Shown here: positions 6,048 to 6,903 of the stretch, piece after piece | How positions within the stretch are numbered: the first letter of the stretch is position 1 | Layout: every line of letters starts with the position of its first letter | NCBI GenBank assembly: GCA_018241985.1 | Contig: JAFECV010000117.1 | Span: 1 to 6,903 of the forward strand | Direction of reading: 5' to 3' | DNA length: 6,903 nucleotides | Source of the DNA: Pseudomonadota bacterium | GTDB lineage: Bacteria > Pseudomonadota > Gammaproteobacteria > Burkholderiales > Burkholderiaceae_C | Translations under genes and position numbers: made by a program | The notes under the pieces: model-generated | What the model was told of the DNA's origin: nothing | The model's database searches: none | What the model saw: the letters and a program-made list of their open reading frames with translations, nothing else

Positions 6048-6377
6048 ATGGATGCCGTATCCCCCGTCGTCATCAACCTGATCATCTTCGTGCTCGCGAT
6101 CTACGTGGGCTACCACGTGGTCTGGACCGTCACGCCCGCGCTGCACACGCCGCTGATGGCGGTGACGAACGCGATCTCGGCGATCGTCGTCGTCGGCGCG
6201 ATGCTCGCCGCGGCACTCACCGTCGGTGGCCTGGGCAAGACCATGGGGGTGCTGGCGGTCGCGCTGGCCTCGGTCAACATCTTCGGCGGCTTCCTGGTGA
6301 CGCGGCGCATGCTCGAGATGTTCAAGAAGAAAGAGAAGAAGCCGGCCGCCGGCGCGGACAAGGGGAATGCAGCATGA
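6048..6377 (+). CDS. pntAB: NAD(P) transhydrogenase subunit alpha part 2 (membrane domain)
   Basis: A 109-residue inner-membrane protein that supplies the alpha half of the membrane domain dII, where protons cross. Three hydrophobic helices are visible at about 8-28, 40-59 and 64-85. The family signatures [17 protein letters not shown] (28-44) and [15 protein letters not shown] (75-89) are intact. A short Lys-rich tail (93-106) probably faces the cytoplasm. GGAG (6035-6038) lies nine bases upstream of the ATG. The stop overlaps the start of pntB as ATGA, so the two membrane subunits are translationally coupled, fitting their equal stoichiometry in the complex. Confidence 0.95.
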   Translation: MDAVSPVVINLIIFVLAIYVGYHVVWTVTPALHTPLMAVTNAISAIVVVGAMLAAALTVGGLGKTMGVLAVALASVNIFGGFLVTRRMLEMFKKKEKKPAAGADKGNAA

Positions 6378-6903
6378 GCATGAACCTCGTCACGCTGCTG
6401 TACCTGGTGGCGTCGGTCTGCTTCATCCAGGCCTTGAAGGGGCTGTCGCACCCGACGACGTCGATCCGCGGCAACCTGTTCGGCATGGTCGGCATGGCGA
6501 TCGCGGTGCTGACCACGGCCGCGCTGATCGCCGAGCAGGCGGGCAGCGTGCTGGGCCTGGGCTGGGTCGTGCTCGGCATGGTGGTCGGCGGCGGCTATGG
6601 CGCCTACCGCGCCAAGACCGTCGAGATGACGCAGATGCCCGAGCTGGTCGCGTTCTTCCACAGCATGATCGGCCTGGCCGCGGTGTTCATCGCGGTCGCG
6701 GCGGTGGCCGAGCCGGCGGCGCTGGTGCACGAGGTCGGCGCGGGCGGGACCATTCCCACCGGCAACCGGCTCGAGCTGGTCCTCGGCGCGGCGATCGGCG
6801 CGATCACCTTCTCGGGCTCGGTGATCGCGTTCGGCAAACTCGCCGGTCGCTACAAGTTCCGCCTGTTCAAGGGCGCGCCGGTGGTGTTCAAGGGCCAGCA
6901 CAT
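6374..6903 (+). CDS. pntB: NAD(P) transhydrogenase subunit beta (5' part)
   Basis: The first 176 residues of the beta subunit are present; the full protein is usually about 460-480 residues, so the rest of the membrane domain and the NADP(H)-binding domain III lie beyond the right edge. Hydrophobic helices are seen at about 4-22, 34-53, 58-77, 91-111 and 137-157. [17 protein letters not shown] (88-104) contains His96, which corresponds to the proton-pathway His91 of E. coli PntB as I recall it. [11 protein letters not shown] (146-156) is a further family signature. AAGGGG (6360-6365), eight bases before the ATG at 6374, supports this start over the second ATG at 6380, and the ATG overlaps the pntAB stop. 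Nothing suggests damage to the visible part. Confidence 0.95.
   Translation, partial: MSMNLVTLLYLVASVCFIQALKGLSHPTTSIRGNLFGMVGMAIAVLTTAALIAEQAGSVLGLGWVVLGMVVGGGYGAYRAKTVEMTQMPELVAFFHSMIGLAAVFIAVAAVAEPAALVHEVGAGGTIPTGNRLELVLGAAIGAITFSGSVIAFGKLAGRYKFRLFKGAPVVFKGQH

Noticed and set aside
4671..6146. A 491-codon open frame on the minus strand across pntAA.
   Set aside because: It is antisense to an unmistakable pntAA, and its product is His/Arg/Gly/Asp-rich low-complexity sequence with no family resemblance.
6110..6901. A long minus-strand open frame across pntAB and pntB.
   Set aside because: The opposite strand encodes two conserved transhydrogenase subunits with good ribosome sites and ATGA coupling; the antisense product is compositionally biased.

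Overview
The window is GC-rich throughout (I estimate about two thirds G+C or more) and densely coded, as in a chromosome of a high-GC betaproteobacterium. Four things point to Burkholderiales, perhaps near Comamonadaceae: the MipA-type outer-membrane protein with an extra C-terminal domain, a MnmA and a NudJ of beta-proteobacterial style, the DUF2844/DUF3443 pair that I know mainly from Burkholderiales, and an intergenic repeat resembling the dispersed GCTAT...ATAGC elements of Comamonadaceae. No tRNA, rRNA, CRISPR array, insertion sequence or phage gene is visible.

Layout. (1) 1-851, plus strand: the 3' part of a MipA/OmpV-family outer-membrane gene whose start lies upstream of the window. 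(2) 859-930: a repeat-like element filling the gap between two convergent genes. (3) 930-4713, minus strand, reading right to left: nudJ (Nudix hydrolase), a 174-bp gap, a DUF2844 exported protein, a DUF3443 lipoprotein that overlaps it by four bases, a 62-bp gap, then mnmA (tRNA 2-thiouridylase). (4) 4714-4883: a divergent intergenic region with a perfect 9-bp hairpin just upstream of the pnt genes. (5) 4884 to the right edge, plus strand: pntAA, pntAB and the first part of pntB, the three-gene form of the proton-translocating NAD(P)+ transhydrogenase.

How the genes work together. The pnt genes encode one inner-membrane complex that uses the proton gradient to pass hydride from NADH to NADP+. 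nudJ and mnmA are neighbours in Escherichia coli and both are nucleotide or tRNA housekeeping genes. Here the exported DUF2844-DUF3443 pair sits between them. That pair is the least understood part of the window. The DUF3443 lipoprotein carries two Asp-[Thr/Ser]-Gly-Ser motifs and further landmarks laid out as in a two-lobed pepsin-like aspartic peptidase, and it is translationally coupled to a small secreted partner. I regard it as the best candidate for an undescribed system here. The other notable points are a possible PagL-like domain fused to MipA, and an alternative-pairing leader ahead of pntAA.
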